64,000 nt of DNA from Gordionus sp. m RMFG-2023 (taxonomy: Eukaryota > Nematomorpha > Gordioida > Chordodea > Parachordodidae): contig NC_088775.1 of assembly GCF_954871325.1 (NCBI RefSeq), forward strand, positions 39,285,561 through 39,349,560, given 5' to 3'. Shown here one piece after another: positions 11,601 through 26,600 of this stretch. Below the pieces are notes generated by a model. That model saw only the letters and a program-made list of their open reading frames with translations, was not told where the DNA came from and did no database searches. The translations under genes and the position numbers were made by a program. Position 1 is the stretch's first letter. Each line of letters starts with the position of its first letter.

Positions 11601-14600
11601 ATTTTTCACCGGTTGTATTTCTTAAATCTGCAGAGCATTTTTTGGTCTCAACGAATACTCTATTCTATCATGATTACGAAAATCAGACATCACAGAGTAA
11701 CTTATCATATGAGCTTACTATATTGAGATTTTCCTAATATCCTCGCGTGTTTCAAGCGTAATCAACTTTAGACTCAACCGGCAAAAGAAAAAAAATGCTT
11801 TTTAAAATAAAAATATGATTAATAAATCTTTCCTTTAATTTAAATAAAAATGTATCAATAAGATGAATAAAAATGTTGATTTATAAAAATCCTCAATCGT
11901 AGATGCATCAATATTTGAGCAATTGGATTGTCTAGAAACTACTCTAGGTTAATTCCAAACATATTAGCAATCTTCTTTACTTTCTCATATTTCATGAAAT
12001 TTTATCCACATTCTCTCTATTATTTGTTAATATTTCAACAATATCCTTTGCTCTATTCATAACCTCCCTCAAATCCAAATCAATTTTTTTTAGCATTTTG
12101 CTAAAATCATATATATTTAAATAAAAAAAATAAGCACAATGAATAGATATTAAAAATTGTGGCTAAATAATAGCCTACAAAAGATTCTCAGCATCTGCTG
12201 AATTTTTTTTCTTGCTTCATATATAAAATTCCAATGCTGCAAATGCAATATCATATAGTTTAATAAAGAGTTTCACCGACTCTTGTCTTTCAATGAATCT
12301 AGTCCGACAAAATCTTTTTAGTTTCCTTTTTTTTGATTTTTTAAGTCAATGTCATGATAAGCCACTTATATTTTTTTATCCATGATAATTGAAATGTCAA
12401 ATTTCTTATATTAATGACACTGGAAATTTATAATTTTATTTTCAATTAGTATATTTAAGATTTCAATACCTATAATATAAATAAATAAATAAATTGCTCA
12501 TTAATTCGTCGGGCTGATTTGGGCTTATTTTTAAAAACGGTCGATTATGATTTTAGCTAAAATAATATGTAAGATTAGAGATAGAGGCCCAAACCTTTCT
12601 TTTTCTTTATTTTTTTCATTCTTCTATTAAATTCTTCAGGGTTACATAATATTGGCTACTCAACATACCTTATAAATATGGTAAATTGGTCCCCCAAAGA
12701 AATCGGCATAAATATTGGTTGTTAATTTTTTTTGATATTATTAAATTTTTTATTGATATTACACATATAGTAAATAAAATTGAGATATTTGTAAAAAAAA
12801 ATACAAATAAATAATTAATAGGACTAACATTCAAAATGACTTCTATTTAATCATCCTTTTATTTATACTAATAAATTTATAATAAATTGCAGCTGTATTA
12901 GATACGCGCTCAATTGTCGTTGCGCTGAATTGACGCCGCGCTGAATTGACGTTGCGCCGAATTGACGTGGAACCGTTTCAGTCGCCATCGAGGAATCAAT
13001 AACATAATTTCATATAAATTGGTTTTAGCTAGCTATCCCTTATTGAACCCATACGTCCATTTCAACTTGATATAAAACCTGATGTCCTTATTAACTCTCC
13101 ATAGTTTAAAGGAAAGCACGAATAATTAATAAAAAATATATATATCAAGAATATTGCTCGTTGAATGCCGGCTTCTTTATAGGCCAATCTGAATTACTCG
13201 AAGTCAAAAATAATTTAGCCACTTGTTTAGACGATATCAAATCTTTCGAAAAAGCCCCCGAATCCAAAAGGTTCCAGCACATTTTGGGTACCTGCATTTC
13301 CCAAATCCTTCAAAGAAAATGTCAAACTAACATTAATGTAAACATTTTATAAACTTTCATGTGAGAATTATAAGTTAGAATTCATTTATAATTTTCCTAT
13401 TATAAGACTCTTATCTGACATGCATAGAGATGAATGATAAATTTCACACTCCATTCATTCGCATATATAATCTATTCGCTTTGAATATTAAATGTTAAGA
13501 ATAAGATATAATATATTAAACTTTTCTGATTCTATTTTTATTTATTATTTTTTAATTACAGTATATAGAAATATGGCGTAGGGCTTTAGCAAATTCAGGA
13601 TTATGCATCATAGACCCCGGTTTTTTTAAGTTTGTTATAGTTCTAGGTAGTGTTGTTAAACGGCTCTTGGGCCCATTTTTAAAAGTGGCTTACTCAATAT
13701 TTTAAACAGAAAAATATTGCCTATGCCTCAAGATTTAGCTAATAAATGTCCAAATCATCCTGCCACTTATGAGCAAAATGTTAAAAATTGCTCATAGCCG
13801 TTTTTAAAATAGGTTCAAATCGAGTCGTTTGGCGATTTCTTAATTTTTTTTCTATGTTAAAACAAAATTTAAAAAATTATTTAGTGATTCATTTACGGAC
13901 TACAACACATTGCCTTCTATTTTTATATAATAAAGTAAATAAATATTTGTTGAACATAATTTATGCTAATAACCAAAAATGTTAAATATGATATTTTTTT
14001 TTAAAAAAAAGAGTATATTATGTTTTTTTTTATTTATATAAAAGAAAATAATTGTATTTTCAGAATTTGAAAGATATAGTTGTACAATTGTACCCTCTCT
14101 AATTACATTTAATCCGAGCTCTAACCTTAACTCTCAAAATTACAAAAATAATCATTATTATTCCTTAGTGAAAATATTCCTTAGACGGACTCACAAACTT
14201 TCCTTAGTTTCGAAGAAAACACCTATTTCACTTGTGCCTCCCAATTTTTCTCTAACTTAAATATCGATCCGATTATTATAGCCGAAAGGTCAAAAAATTA
14301 GGAAGTACCACAACTTTTCAAATTTCATTTATAAAATTTCTCGAATTAATGGTGATCATGGATCCTCTTTTAAAAACAATCAACTAAAATCGCCGCCTAC
14401 TGAGGCAACTATCTTAGTTTCATCGGTTTATTGAGAGCCTCCCCCCCCCCCCCAAACCTCTTATATGTTTTTTAAATATAGTTTTTATTTATCTTGATTG
14501 TTTACATTATTTTTTTACGTGTTATTTTAATATAGTCTTATATATTATGCTATTTTTTAATATATTCTTTTAAATTTAATAAAATAAATAATTTACCAAA

Positions 14601-17600
14601 TCAATTTTCTTCAATTTTATATAAAAAAAAAGGATTATAAATTTAGCTTTTTTTGTTTTTGATGATAATAAATCAAATTCACAAAATTACAAAAATATAT
14701 ATCTTTAAATTTCGTTTTAACAAAAAAATGAATTCATCAAAGCCCGAGGACTATTTAAAATTTACGAAAAACTCGTGTCTATGAATTTAACAAAAAAATG
14801 AATTCATCAAAGCCCGAGGACTATTTAAAATTTACGAAAAACTCGTGTCTATGAATATAGCCCAGAATTTGCTAAACTCCTACAAAATATATAGTGCAGG
14901 CGCGTACGCAGCGGTGGGAAGCCAAAAAATGCAGATGCCGGATTATATTTTTCAAAAATATTATTGTTAATATTAATTTATATTTGTTAATATTTAATCC
15001 TATCTCATATATATATTTAATTACATTTATTTATCACATTCATCTACTAGTTATTTTATCAATTAATTTCGATTTCACGTTTTCCTTGGCGTAATTTATC
15101 TATTATTTTCAAATGTTAGTGGCGTATTATTTATCTAAATTTCTAGTCAAATAATAATTATCTCTGAAACTCCTTGTCCAACAGGGAGAAAGAAATTGCA
15201 AGCTTGTCCAGCGAAATCGAGTCTCCGCCATCAAGCAGTAACAGCTTTTATGGAGTTAGAATGATTATTAATGCTATTACTGAAATATCACAATGGCCTG
15301 AAAGAAATATTTCTTCAGAAGCAAGAAAATTATTGGATTCATTACCTATTCCAAATTTTTTTTCTCATTAGAATGTATTATTTAATTATACAACTATTTT
15401 ATGTAATACTTTTCAAAAACATGACATTGACTTGATTAAGAAGATGAGAATAGATGAGAGCATTTTATTAGAACTCAAGGAAATTAGAGCTAATGTTGAT
15501 GAAGAATTTCATATTTTATATGTTATTGTTGAGTCAAAAGCAGAGCTATACGTGTTTAATATTTGTCCCTCTCCACTTGCAGCAAACAAGCTCATCGTCA
15601 AAACATTAATATAGGATAGTAGAAGAGTATTATAAAACAAATGTCCCCTCTCTTATATTATAACCCAAATAAATGAATGATTTTTAATTCATCATGCAGC
15701 ACTTACAAATCCGCAGATATTACTTCCACAAAAGCCTTTTCAACCTTTTTCAGATGGTGATAGGAAAAAAAAATAAAATATTTGTTAGATTTTTATCATA
15801 AAGATGTTAAAATATTTTATGATGCCTTATTAGCTGAATAACTATGATTAAAAGATTAACTATGGTTGATACAGTCCCAAAAAATGATATGGATGCTTTG
15901 CATTATTACAAACACATTTTAGATTATCCCAATGTATTAAAATGTTATATATATTTAGCACTCTTCCCATTAGTAAACTAAAGAGAGAACATTTTCTTTT
16001 TTAAGAAGAATAAAAAAGCCCTGCAGAGGTACCATTTGTAGGGCACGGCCCAGATTAAAAAAAAAATTTTTTTAAAAAAAATTTCCAGGCCCGACCTAAA
16101 TTTTTTGAAAATAAATTATATTTATTTTTGATTTTTATAGCTAATAATGGCGATTTCAAATATTTGGTTTAAAAATATACAGCTCAGCCCGGATATTTTT
16201 TTGAAAAAATTTTAAGGCCCAGCCCGGGTGTTTTTTAAAAAAAATTTGGGCCCGGCCCGTGTATGTTTAAAAAAAATTAAAATACTGTCCAGCTCTGGGG
16301 CCGGGCCTGTATGTCTCTGAAAAACATACCTATGAAATACAACTTCTGAAAGTTGATTGAATGATTTGGATCTTTTGAATATTCATAAGCATTTAACGTC
16401 AAGCAAGGATAGATAATTGAAAAATTAGCTCAAAACATACAAAATACAATTATTCCTAAGAGACTTTTTGTGTATTAATTTATATTTCTAACATTTAAAT
16501 TTTTTATGCTTCATATATTTTAAAGGCTCAAAAAATTCAAATTTCAATTTTGGGTCATTTAAGTGATTCATATCGTGGTTATATCCACTTTATATCTTTA
16601 TATTTTATAATTCACATTTATTTTATAGTTTTTCAATGTTTATATATATAATTTTTTTGTAATTCACATTTATTTAAAATTATGTATTAGAAAAGTTATT
16701 AGTCCTAATAAATTTATGCTTAGTACTTTTAATTAACAATAATATTTCTTAAAAAATTTTATTATCCCCCCCCCCCCGACCAAATTCCTGCGTACGCGCC
16801 TGATATATTGCAATACAGAGGAAATATTAAAATCTTTTGATTAAAAAGCAGTAAATACTAAGTAAATAAAATAGATCTATAAATTCACTAATTTGAGCAT
16901 TTTTGATTCCAAACCATTCACATATACTTCTTATTCCTGTTCATAACTAATGTTGTATTTATTCGTAAACCTTGATTTAGGCACTTTTTAAAGAACGACT
17001 AATTTAATTTTTTAGCCAAAAATATTACCCTAAGTCTCGTGATTTGGTCAAAAGAGGCCCAAATCTTTCTCTCATCTATATGTAAAATCTCGGAGGCGTA
17101 TGTAATATTTTTTAGGCTAAACATTATATGTCTAAATCAAGATTTTCGACAACATAGCATTTGTCCAATTTGGGCATCCATTTTTTTCGCGTCATTTAAA
17201 AAAAGAGAATGCCCTATATCACTTCACTATACACTGCTGATCTAACGTTCAATTCCGCCGTTAATTCCTCCCTGCTCTTGTACGGTTTACCCACCGCTAA
17301 AACGGGATTTAAAGAAGCGGAAGTAACCGATTCTCCCGATCAACTCAACCAAATATACACTCTATTAGACCGACACTACACCGACGTCGATATCGCGCAC
17401 GTTAAGGAAGAGATAAATCTCATCAAAGGCCAACTAAAATACTTGGTACCTTTTATACCCGATGCCGAAAAAAGTTGAGGACCTAATTTTTTATATAATC
17501 TTATGATTTTTACGAAGATAGGTTTAAAGTAAGCAAGCCGATTTGAAAAATTTAACCTCTAGTTCAAGCACATTTTTTAGGCTCCTACTTCAAGTTTTAA

Positions 17601-20600
17601 GCTCAAAGTAGGTTTTTAACTTTCAAGGTTAAGCCAAAAAAATGGGCTTAAACATGGAAATTTTAAAATCTTTAGCTTATAGTAATAAGTAAATGCCCAT
17701 TTATTCGGCTTAATTTCTAGGTCTAAGTGAATTATTTTAATTTTAAGGTTTGAGCTGATTTTTTTGCTCATCGAGATAAAATCCGATTTTGTTACCTTGA
17801 GATTAAACATGATTTGGAAAATCATTAATTTAAATGGCATATCTCAGACCCAAATACACTATGATTCACAATTATTTCATACTCTTTACCCCTTTTGTTT
17901 TTTTAAACACCTTCAAATAGACATATTTTTCTCAGACGGAATAGCACCTAAAAGCAAGCCCACCAATCATTTTGACGTGGCAGATTGGATCTACTTTAAC
18001 ACCAGTCACGTGCTCTTACCCAATGAACTCGAGACGGTGGCCAAACTCAAAAACAACGAAAAGTTAGAGATTACCCAAATCATCCACTACGGGATAGCCC
18101 AATTTTTGCAAAAATATCCAAAGTGAGTATAGTAGCATTTTTAGTGTATTATATTATTTAGAAATGTACCAGATATTATTGCATTAGTTACCGGAATCAA
18201 CCTCTTCCTATATTATTTTTTATTTACAGTTCAGGTAAAATATTAAGAAATATGTTATTATATTGGGTTTTTTATTTCTGTTTGTTTTAATTTTCCCTTT
18301 TTTAAAAGTGAAAATAACATTGTCAACTCTCTCTATACTATGTTGCTTAAGCACTAAGTACTTCTACAAATATCCATTTAGAATTTCTATAGAATTTTGG
18401 GTTTTAGAGGCTAGAATCCAATACAATCATTGTTTACAAAAGATTTTAGAAATGTTAATTTTGTTTAAAAATATATAACATATTAACTTTAAGCTTAAAT
18501 TCTTTTTTAAAAAATATTAATATTATCTTTATATGCGCACCTTTTTAAATTTATTGTAATTTGTAAATTATAAAGTATATATATATAATATATATATGAG
18601 TCATCGTTTGTATGACTTATTCTATATTTTTAATATAAGAAATTTGTTAATAATAATTTTATTAGATTGCCAGATCCTGTTAGGTATGAGCAAATTAATT
18701 TTTTTATTTTGCCATATACTGGTAGTTAAAATTATTATCTCAAACATGTTTAAACATCCAAACACATTTGCGATCTCTTGTGGTAGGAGCCTTAGTCGGT
18801 AGTTTACAGGATATCTCATATGTGCTCTCACACTTCTTAATCCACTTCAACTAAAAAGAACTGATCCTTTCGAGTACAAGCTACTATCCTCACGAATATT
18901 TTCACCAATTTGAGATGTCTGAATAAACTGATACTTAATTTTAAATTTGGGAATTTCTCGTAATTGTTGATCACCCTATTAACCAAAGATATTACCATTT
19001 AGCCCCCTTCTTTACTGTCTTTTAGCATGTTGATTTTCTCTCATCTATCATGTCACTCTATCATCACTAAGGGCACCAAATATCTTGACTCATTGTTTCA
19101 TCAGGCTATTGATCTTTGGAAATTCTTTTCTTTGTCGATCCCTCTTCAACCGCCCGGAAAATATTTTAGTTGGCAAAACTCCTTAGATCGAGGAGCCTGA
19201 GCATTCCTTACTTTTTTCGAACTATTCAGGAAATGGCTACAAATTTTTCTAACCTTCCTTATTCGAAATCTCGACCAGTTATTAAATGACGATAAGCTTT
19301 GTCATGTTATCTGGCTTAAGTATAACTGCAGCCTTTTACTTAATCTAACTGCTATAACCCTGCCAACTAAGGAATGGAAACGATTATCCCTCACCGGTCC
19401 TTTTTGGGGACGGATTGACGCAAACTTGCGCGCGTCTTAATTCAAATGGATTTCCTTCATATAATACATTAATCGAACACAAATGTTATCCCTAAAATTG
19501 GATCATATAGTATTAATCGTTTGCATAAAAATAGTGTTGACAAAAATCATGATTTTTTAAAAAAATAAAAAAATATTTTATTGATTTAAATCGTTATTTA
19601 AACCAAATAAAAATAATTCAAACTTTAAATAATGTATGGTCTAAAATTGTAAAATTTTGTTTTTTTAAATTTTTGTTTAATATTATCTTGCAAGTAAAGG
19701 ACTAATGCTCTGGGGAACACGTCAGGAAATTGTTGAAAAATTAAATAATGATAATTGTTGTAATTTGATATTTTTTCAAATAAAGAGCTGATGATATATA
19801 ATTTAGTTATTATAAAAAAATATCCCTGTCAAAAGAAGGTCAGCTGATATTGTTGGTTAAAATAATTTTATTGTAGAAATTTCTGTTTCAAATAAAAATG
19901 CCAAATGAAATGTAACTTTTTATTTTGGTAAATTTGATTGAACAATAATTGTAAACTAAAATTAACTATTGCTATTTCTCAACCGGTTAATAATTAACCA
20001 AATTTAAGACTCTTCATATTTTTCATTGATAAGTATTTATTTTTCCATATAAAATAATTATAAAGATAATCTATTTTTAAAATGTTCATAGATATAAATT
20101 TTTAAATTATAAAATTAAATCCTAATACCAATGCTGTTGATATAAATATTACTTGTATTTTTTATGTCATTTCTTAATTTTACAAACCAATTGATTATTA
20201 TTTTTTATCATAAAAATTTTTTTTTAAAAATATACGTAGATTTTTGATATTTGTCATTTTACATTAGATTATTAAATAATATTTCACTATTGCGATTAGG
20301 ATCAGCATTTCTACTATGTCAAAAATTGAAATAGAAAATAAAATTTTTTGTCTAACAAGTGGTGATTAATAGTGCAAGTTGGTTTGATTTAAATCATTGA
20401 TTTTTTTTAAAAAAAATGGGGTGATTTAAATCGCCATTTAAATCACTAAACGTATTTTTTTTGTCAAACGCGTTCGTTTCAATGTTTTTATTCAATTAAA
20501 AAAGAAAAAAATTTCATTTTTTTAAAAATAAATTATTTCATTTTCTTACTCAGCTGTATCATTCAAATATTTTATAGTACGATTTCCATTCTGACTATGT

Positions 20601-23600
20601 CTTTTCATGCTAATATGATGTTTATATTTTTTTTATTTTTAAGTTTATAAATTATTTTAATAGATCATGGACTAGGCACGGCTAACTCAATATTTTAGCC
20701 AGGTAAATATTGTCTAAGCTGATTTCGTTAGTAAATGTTCAAACCTTTGTGCCACCTACGAGCAAAATAAGACATGTATAAGATTTTTCCTAATAAAATA
20801 ATGAGTTAGCAGTTTTTAAAAATCGACTCAAAATGAGCTGTTTAACAATACTATCATGGACCCTATATGCACTAGTTTTTTGTGAAAATTGGACTATTTG
20901 ACTCCTATAATAACTATATTTTATAAATTTAAAAAAAAATTAATTAACTTATTTTAACCTTTAGTGGATGCGTTAATAGATGAGCTTGGTAAAGTTTAAA
21001 TTATCAAATTAATTATACTTATATATTATAAAGATTTAAGCGTGTACATGTTAGGATCAATGTTTTTTCCCATCAATATGTTCCTTTTTAAACTTTAAAT
21101 TTTTCAACACGTTTTGTAAATTTTAAAATCCGGTTTTTCCCAAAATGTATCCTAGCATGTTTTTAATACCTACTAACAGACAATTTTGCCGTTTACTTTT
21201 GAGTTATTTATAATTTAATAAAAAATTTATGGAAAAACAAATATAAATTTATTGAAATATGACTAACCACGGCCTCCATTAAGGGAATGGGGATCGAATA
21301 CTCTCAATGGTCTGGGCATTCAGGTGTGTGGGCAAGGGAACCCGTTTTTCAGAAATTTTAGTCACGTTTAATTTATCATTTTTTTGATTTGTCCAAGTGG
21401 TTGAATGGTATGTCTGGAGAACTATGTCTTTCTGCTGATGATAGACATAGATGATCCAGTGTCAATTTAGATGGTGAGTGGTATAACTTTTATTGTTGCT
21501 ATAAATGGTTGGTTTTTGTTGGGGCTTAAATTGCACTCCATTTTATTTATTTCATGATATCTTTCTTGATTTGGTTCAGCGCTAGAAGACTGGGAGGAAA
21601 TTATCGGGAAGACAGGCTTCGATTGTATCAGTGTTGATTTATAAAACGAGTGAGTATTGTTATTGTATTGATTTCTTTTCGGGCAGCTATTTTGGTAAAG
21701 ATTGATGATCCCGCAATAGTAACAGGTGGGATTATTATTCCTTTCATAATTTTGGCCTGTAGTTGTATAGAATTATTGATTAGTTTGTTGTGGATAATAA
21801 GTATGGGCGTACTTTGTATATTTTCTTTATCAGATTGTTATTGTTAAGTACTTGCCATTTCCCAAATTTGCATTATACTTATTTTCTCTTTAAATGGTAG
21901 GTTATCTGAGGTTATTACTCTGCCCTATATTTCGTATGATTCAATTTCGGGCTCAAATTGTGAAGAAAGAAAGAGATCAAAACTCTGGATTAAATTAAAC
22001 GGGGTGCCTAAAATTATTAGAGCTTCTGCATATTCCGTTATACTTTCGTCTTCTTGGAAATGATTGTGGAGTTTATTTATTGCTGAACCCTTATTGTTAT
22101 TATTATTATTATGAATGCCTGTATTCAACCGCTTGGAGTAATCAAAACAATGATAAATTATCAAGGAGTTTCATTTTGGGAATATGTTACTACCCAACAA
22201 TAAATATTCCTCAACTATAGGAAGAGATATACTGACAAAAATACCAAATAGAGAATTCTTAAGCCACGAATTCAACAGCTATTGTAACCAGCACAGAATC
22301 ACTCATGTCTACATACTCCCTATTCGCCACAAAGTATACGACGGGATCTATAAAGTCAGGAGGAAGGAGAAATATCTGAAGATCCGATGAAACCGAACCC
22401 CTTCACCACTATGACCTTGAACGATTACTCGATGACATATAACAACCCAGCCACCATTTTTGATACCGGTTTTCCTAACCTTCCGCTATATAGGATATAG
22501 ACGAATCCCACGCAAAAAGTATCTGAAGACTCGGCGGAACCGAACCTCTTCGTCACTATGACCTTGGACAATCCTTCGATGACAAATGACAACCCGGCCA
22601 CCTCATACGATATCGGTTCGCATGTTCTCCACTCCACTGAATCGAGATGACTCCCCCGCCGTGCCCTCGACTCAAACAGGGATCCAGACTATATCCCCTT
22701 CTAAAGCTCTATGGAGAACCTAGAGATGGAATATCTCCCAATCCCTATCACTTCATGCTAAGACTTTCCCGAATGTCTCAAGATAACCCACGAAAAAAAA
22801 CCATAAGTATTTTCACACAAAAAGCGATAAATATACTTAGTTATATTTATTAAAATTTAAAAACAATGGGTCAAAAAAAGAATCGCAAATTGATGGTCAT
22901 AAAACAACCAAGGAAAACAACATTATACTTATAAAGTAACACGGGGTGTTAAAAAAATTTATTCATGGTTACGCCAAATATAATATCCCTACTATACAAA
23001 ATTATCAAAACATTGGCTTCTATTTAAAAATAAAAGGAAAATACATCAAAATTATTTTAAGTTCGTTGGCAAAATTTTTCTAAAAATCACAGAGTAGGAT
23101 TTTTACGCATGCTGTAATTTATTTCTAGCAGAATCATATTTTAGCACGCTAAAAAAATTTAAAGTTGAAAAAATAACACATTGACTGAAAAAATTTTATG
23201 TAATTTTCTCTATAACACATCCTGTATTTAAACTTGAAGAGTCTTGGATAAATCTTTCACAGAATGAATACTTAAAAATATACTAGATCATATTTAAAGA
23301 AACTCGTAGAAAACCAATTAATGGGGAAGCATTAGACCAGAGAGTCGATTTTGAAATATCTTTTTTTCGACGAAGAATTAGTAAAATCGGAACATGATTT
23401 GTATATCGAAATATTTTTTTAAAAAAAGATAAAAACATCAAATATTTTCAATAAATTTTCAGAATGGTTCGATTAATTTTTGATACTTAGGCGCAGCTTT
23501 TGAACTAGAGCACTCTATTTTTGTTTAATTTATGTTTTTATATGTCATTAATTTTTTTAGTATTTTTTATTTTGTTTTTTTCCTCTTACTTTTTAGGCTG

Positions 23601-26600
23601 TTTAGTTATCAAATATAATAACACTGTAATACTATCCTTAACTCCGGTGGAACGCATTTTTTTTACCTTAGTGAATTCAGGTTTAAATACAAAACGTTCT
23701 TGTTTATCGGATGAAAATTCAAAAAAAATTTAAATATTATATTATATTGTTAAATTTTAAGCAAAAAAAATCTTTGAAGTTGAAAAAAATTTTTAAACAT
23801 ATTTTATTTTGATCAAAATTTTAAATCTTCTTTATAAATAAATCTTTTTTGAGGATTTGTGAATTTTATAAAACAGATTTTTGAGGTGAAATCTTTTATA
23901 TATTTTTTATTATTTTTGTAAAATTATCTTCTTTTTAATGTATATTAAAGGTGATGTTTTTTCTAAATTTTTTAAATATTTATAATTAAATTTTTTAATA
24001 AGGATAATATTTTAAAGTAACAATTGTCACATTCGTTATTTTTTAACATTTTTCACACAAACGGGTAAAAAAATATATATTTGTAAAGATGCTATATTAT
24101 AAATTTAATGAAGATGTTCCTTGGAAATATGACAATTGTCATAATCGGTATTTTTAAACATGTTTTATTTTTTTGATGATCAAAAATATGTATTTTTAAT
24201 ATCAATGAAGATGATAGAAAAGTGGCAATTATCATAATCATTATTTTTAAATATATTTGAATTTTTGACACAAACACCAAAAATATATTGTGAACTAAAT
24301 TAAAAATTTAGTGAAGATGTACCATAGAAAAGTGACAATTGTCATAATCGTTATTTTTGAATATATTTGAATTTTTTTGACGCAAACGGGCAAAAATATG
24401 TAATTATTAACATGTTAAATTAGAAATTTAGTGTAGATGAACCATAGAAAAGTGACAATTGTAATCGTTATTTTAAAGAATTTTTTTGACGCAAATGGGC
24501 AAATTTATGTATTGTGAACATGTTAAATTAAGAATTTAGTAAAGATATAACATAGAAAAATGACAGTCATAATAGTTATTTTTAAACATATTTGAATTTA
24601 TTTGACTCAAATGGGCAAAAATATGTTTTGTTAACATGTTAAATTATAATTTCAATAAATTTTTAAGTAAATAAGATTCCTTTTTATACAAATGGATTTC
24701 GGAATGTATTCGATATTTAATTAATAAACAGCGAACTTGAATTAATTCTTTCTTTGTTAAAAATTGTTTACAGCGCAAGCTTCTACCGATTCTTCTGCAT
24801 TGTTATTATTTTCTATTTTTTTAAATCCCCACTTTGTTTAAATATTTTTAATTTAAATCAATTTTCAATGCCATTAATTTTAATTGGAATTTTAACCTTC
24901 CCATTAAAATCGGATCATATATTTGGGTATTCAGAACCATAACTAAAAATTTTGCTTAAGGGGTAGAAGGGGGGGGGGGCACTGAGGGTCGTACTTTGAA
25001 AAAAAAGATTGCATAATTCGTTCTTCTTTCATAAGAAGGGATGTGCGAATAATAGGTTAGAATATGATAGGTATTATGAATCCAATTTATTATAGTAAAT
25101 TATAAATAATTTACTATAAATGACTGAATTAGGTCATTATAAGCGTATTATATAATATTTATACCTTTTAACATTGTAATTTACTTAGAACACAAAAAAA
25201 TCATGCATATTTTCTGTATGACGGCCCAAAAATATTTTAAGGAATCGCGCTCCCAAATTCTTTAAAAGTTACGGCCTTATATGTATTATAGCTACGTACT
25301 ATTATCTATTAATTTTATTGCTATCGGTCAATTCTGTGCAATCTCCTTCACAAACATGCAAATAATAAACTTTCTTATTAATATAAACAAATTCGTTTTA
25401 AAAAATAAAATACTTATTAGTGTTTTTTTTTAAATTTAACCTTAAACAAGTAGCCTGACTTACATGCGTTTCGTCAACGGGTACAAGCAAAACGATCCCA
25501 CCCGCGGAATAGAATATATTCTTGATTTCGACTTTTTGGACACTTCCGTGACCTCTAATTTGCCTGTGAAGGCTGATGAAAGCGCCACTCAAGACATCAA
25601 GATTATCTCTAAAAGGTAATTTGAAAAAAATTTTGCATTCATTTAAGAATTCACTGCACTTAGGTATAGATATTTATATGTTTCTTTAAAATGGTCAGAA
25701 AGAATAAAGTTTGAGAATGTTCTACCCTATATACAATTGAATTTCTATTCTTTAAAATAGAGGCCGCACAAGTTTCTTCGATATTATTTGGATGATACTT
25801 TTTTTTACAATCTTTTCATTTAAAAACCGCGAAATCCAAATCATCTTTTTATGCTACTGAAAAACGTTCATTAACGCAATTCACTTTACAAGTATAAATC
25901 CATAATATATCAGTACTAGAGGTCAGCCCGCTCAAAGTATGTTCAACATTATGTGGGTTAAAAAAAATAATTTTTAATAATTTTCAGGCGAAATGAGCAG
26001 AACAGACTAAAAATAATAGTTTTATTTCATAATATTACATATTATATATATATTTAATTAAAAATACATTAAAATAAATAAATGAAGAGCCATTAAAAAA
26101 ATTATAAGGGGGTAGGCTAGTTAAAAAATTTCAAAACAACGAGTGGACGGGTTTTTTGGCTAAAACCTACCCCACTCATTGTAGACCTCTAATCTGTACT
26201 ACAATAGTAAGGAGTGATATAGAGGAAATGTGTGAAATAAATATGATATTTCAATCTGTATGATGTTTATTTTCTCCCCCTCTTAATTTGCAGATGCCAC
26301 ATGATGCGCCCCACGGGCGAACCCTCCATATCTTTCATAAACAACAATAACGACCAATACTCCCCACCCCAACGAAAAGATCTCAGTATAAAAAAACATC
26401 AAATAGAAGAGGGCGTCGATGAGGGCATCGATCCCGCAGGAGACCCAGAGAGTGAGGAAGAAATGGATGAACTGTCCTCTACACCGCCCATATTGGTAAG
26501 GTACCTACTTCTACCGGTGTGGGCCCGCAATTGCCCAGATCAGGCGCTACAAGCTCTACGTGCTTACACATCAGAGGAAGCTTCTAATTCCCGCTTATCT

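Larger units (their letters stand above)
14897..16802 (+). mobile_element. hAT transposon with CAGGCGCGTACGCAG ends
   Basis: A 1906-bp element. It begins CAGGCGCGTACGCAG and ends with the perfect complement CTGCGTACGCGCCTG. An 8-bp duplication flanks it: ATATAGTG (14889-14896) and ATATATTG (16803-16810), one mismatch. Inside are + strand pieces of a ZMYM1/DUF4371-like hAT transposase (15174-15614) and a GGCCCGG-motif insertion (about 16030-16320). A run of C stands 15 bp inside the right end. Confidence 0.85.

Noticed and set aside
21396-21480. tRNA-like sequence GTCCAAGTGGTTGAATGG
   Set aside because: A D-arm-like start is visible, but I could not pair an acceptor stem or find a T-loop.
21925-22390. 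Copia-like gag or integrase pieces
   Set aside because: Resemblance is limited to a few residues and no catalytic or zinc motif is present.
25398-25592. Minus-strand 64-residue frame
   Set aside because: It is the antisense of CHPF-like exon 7.
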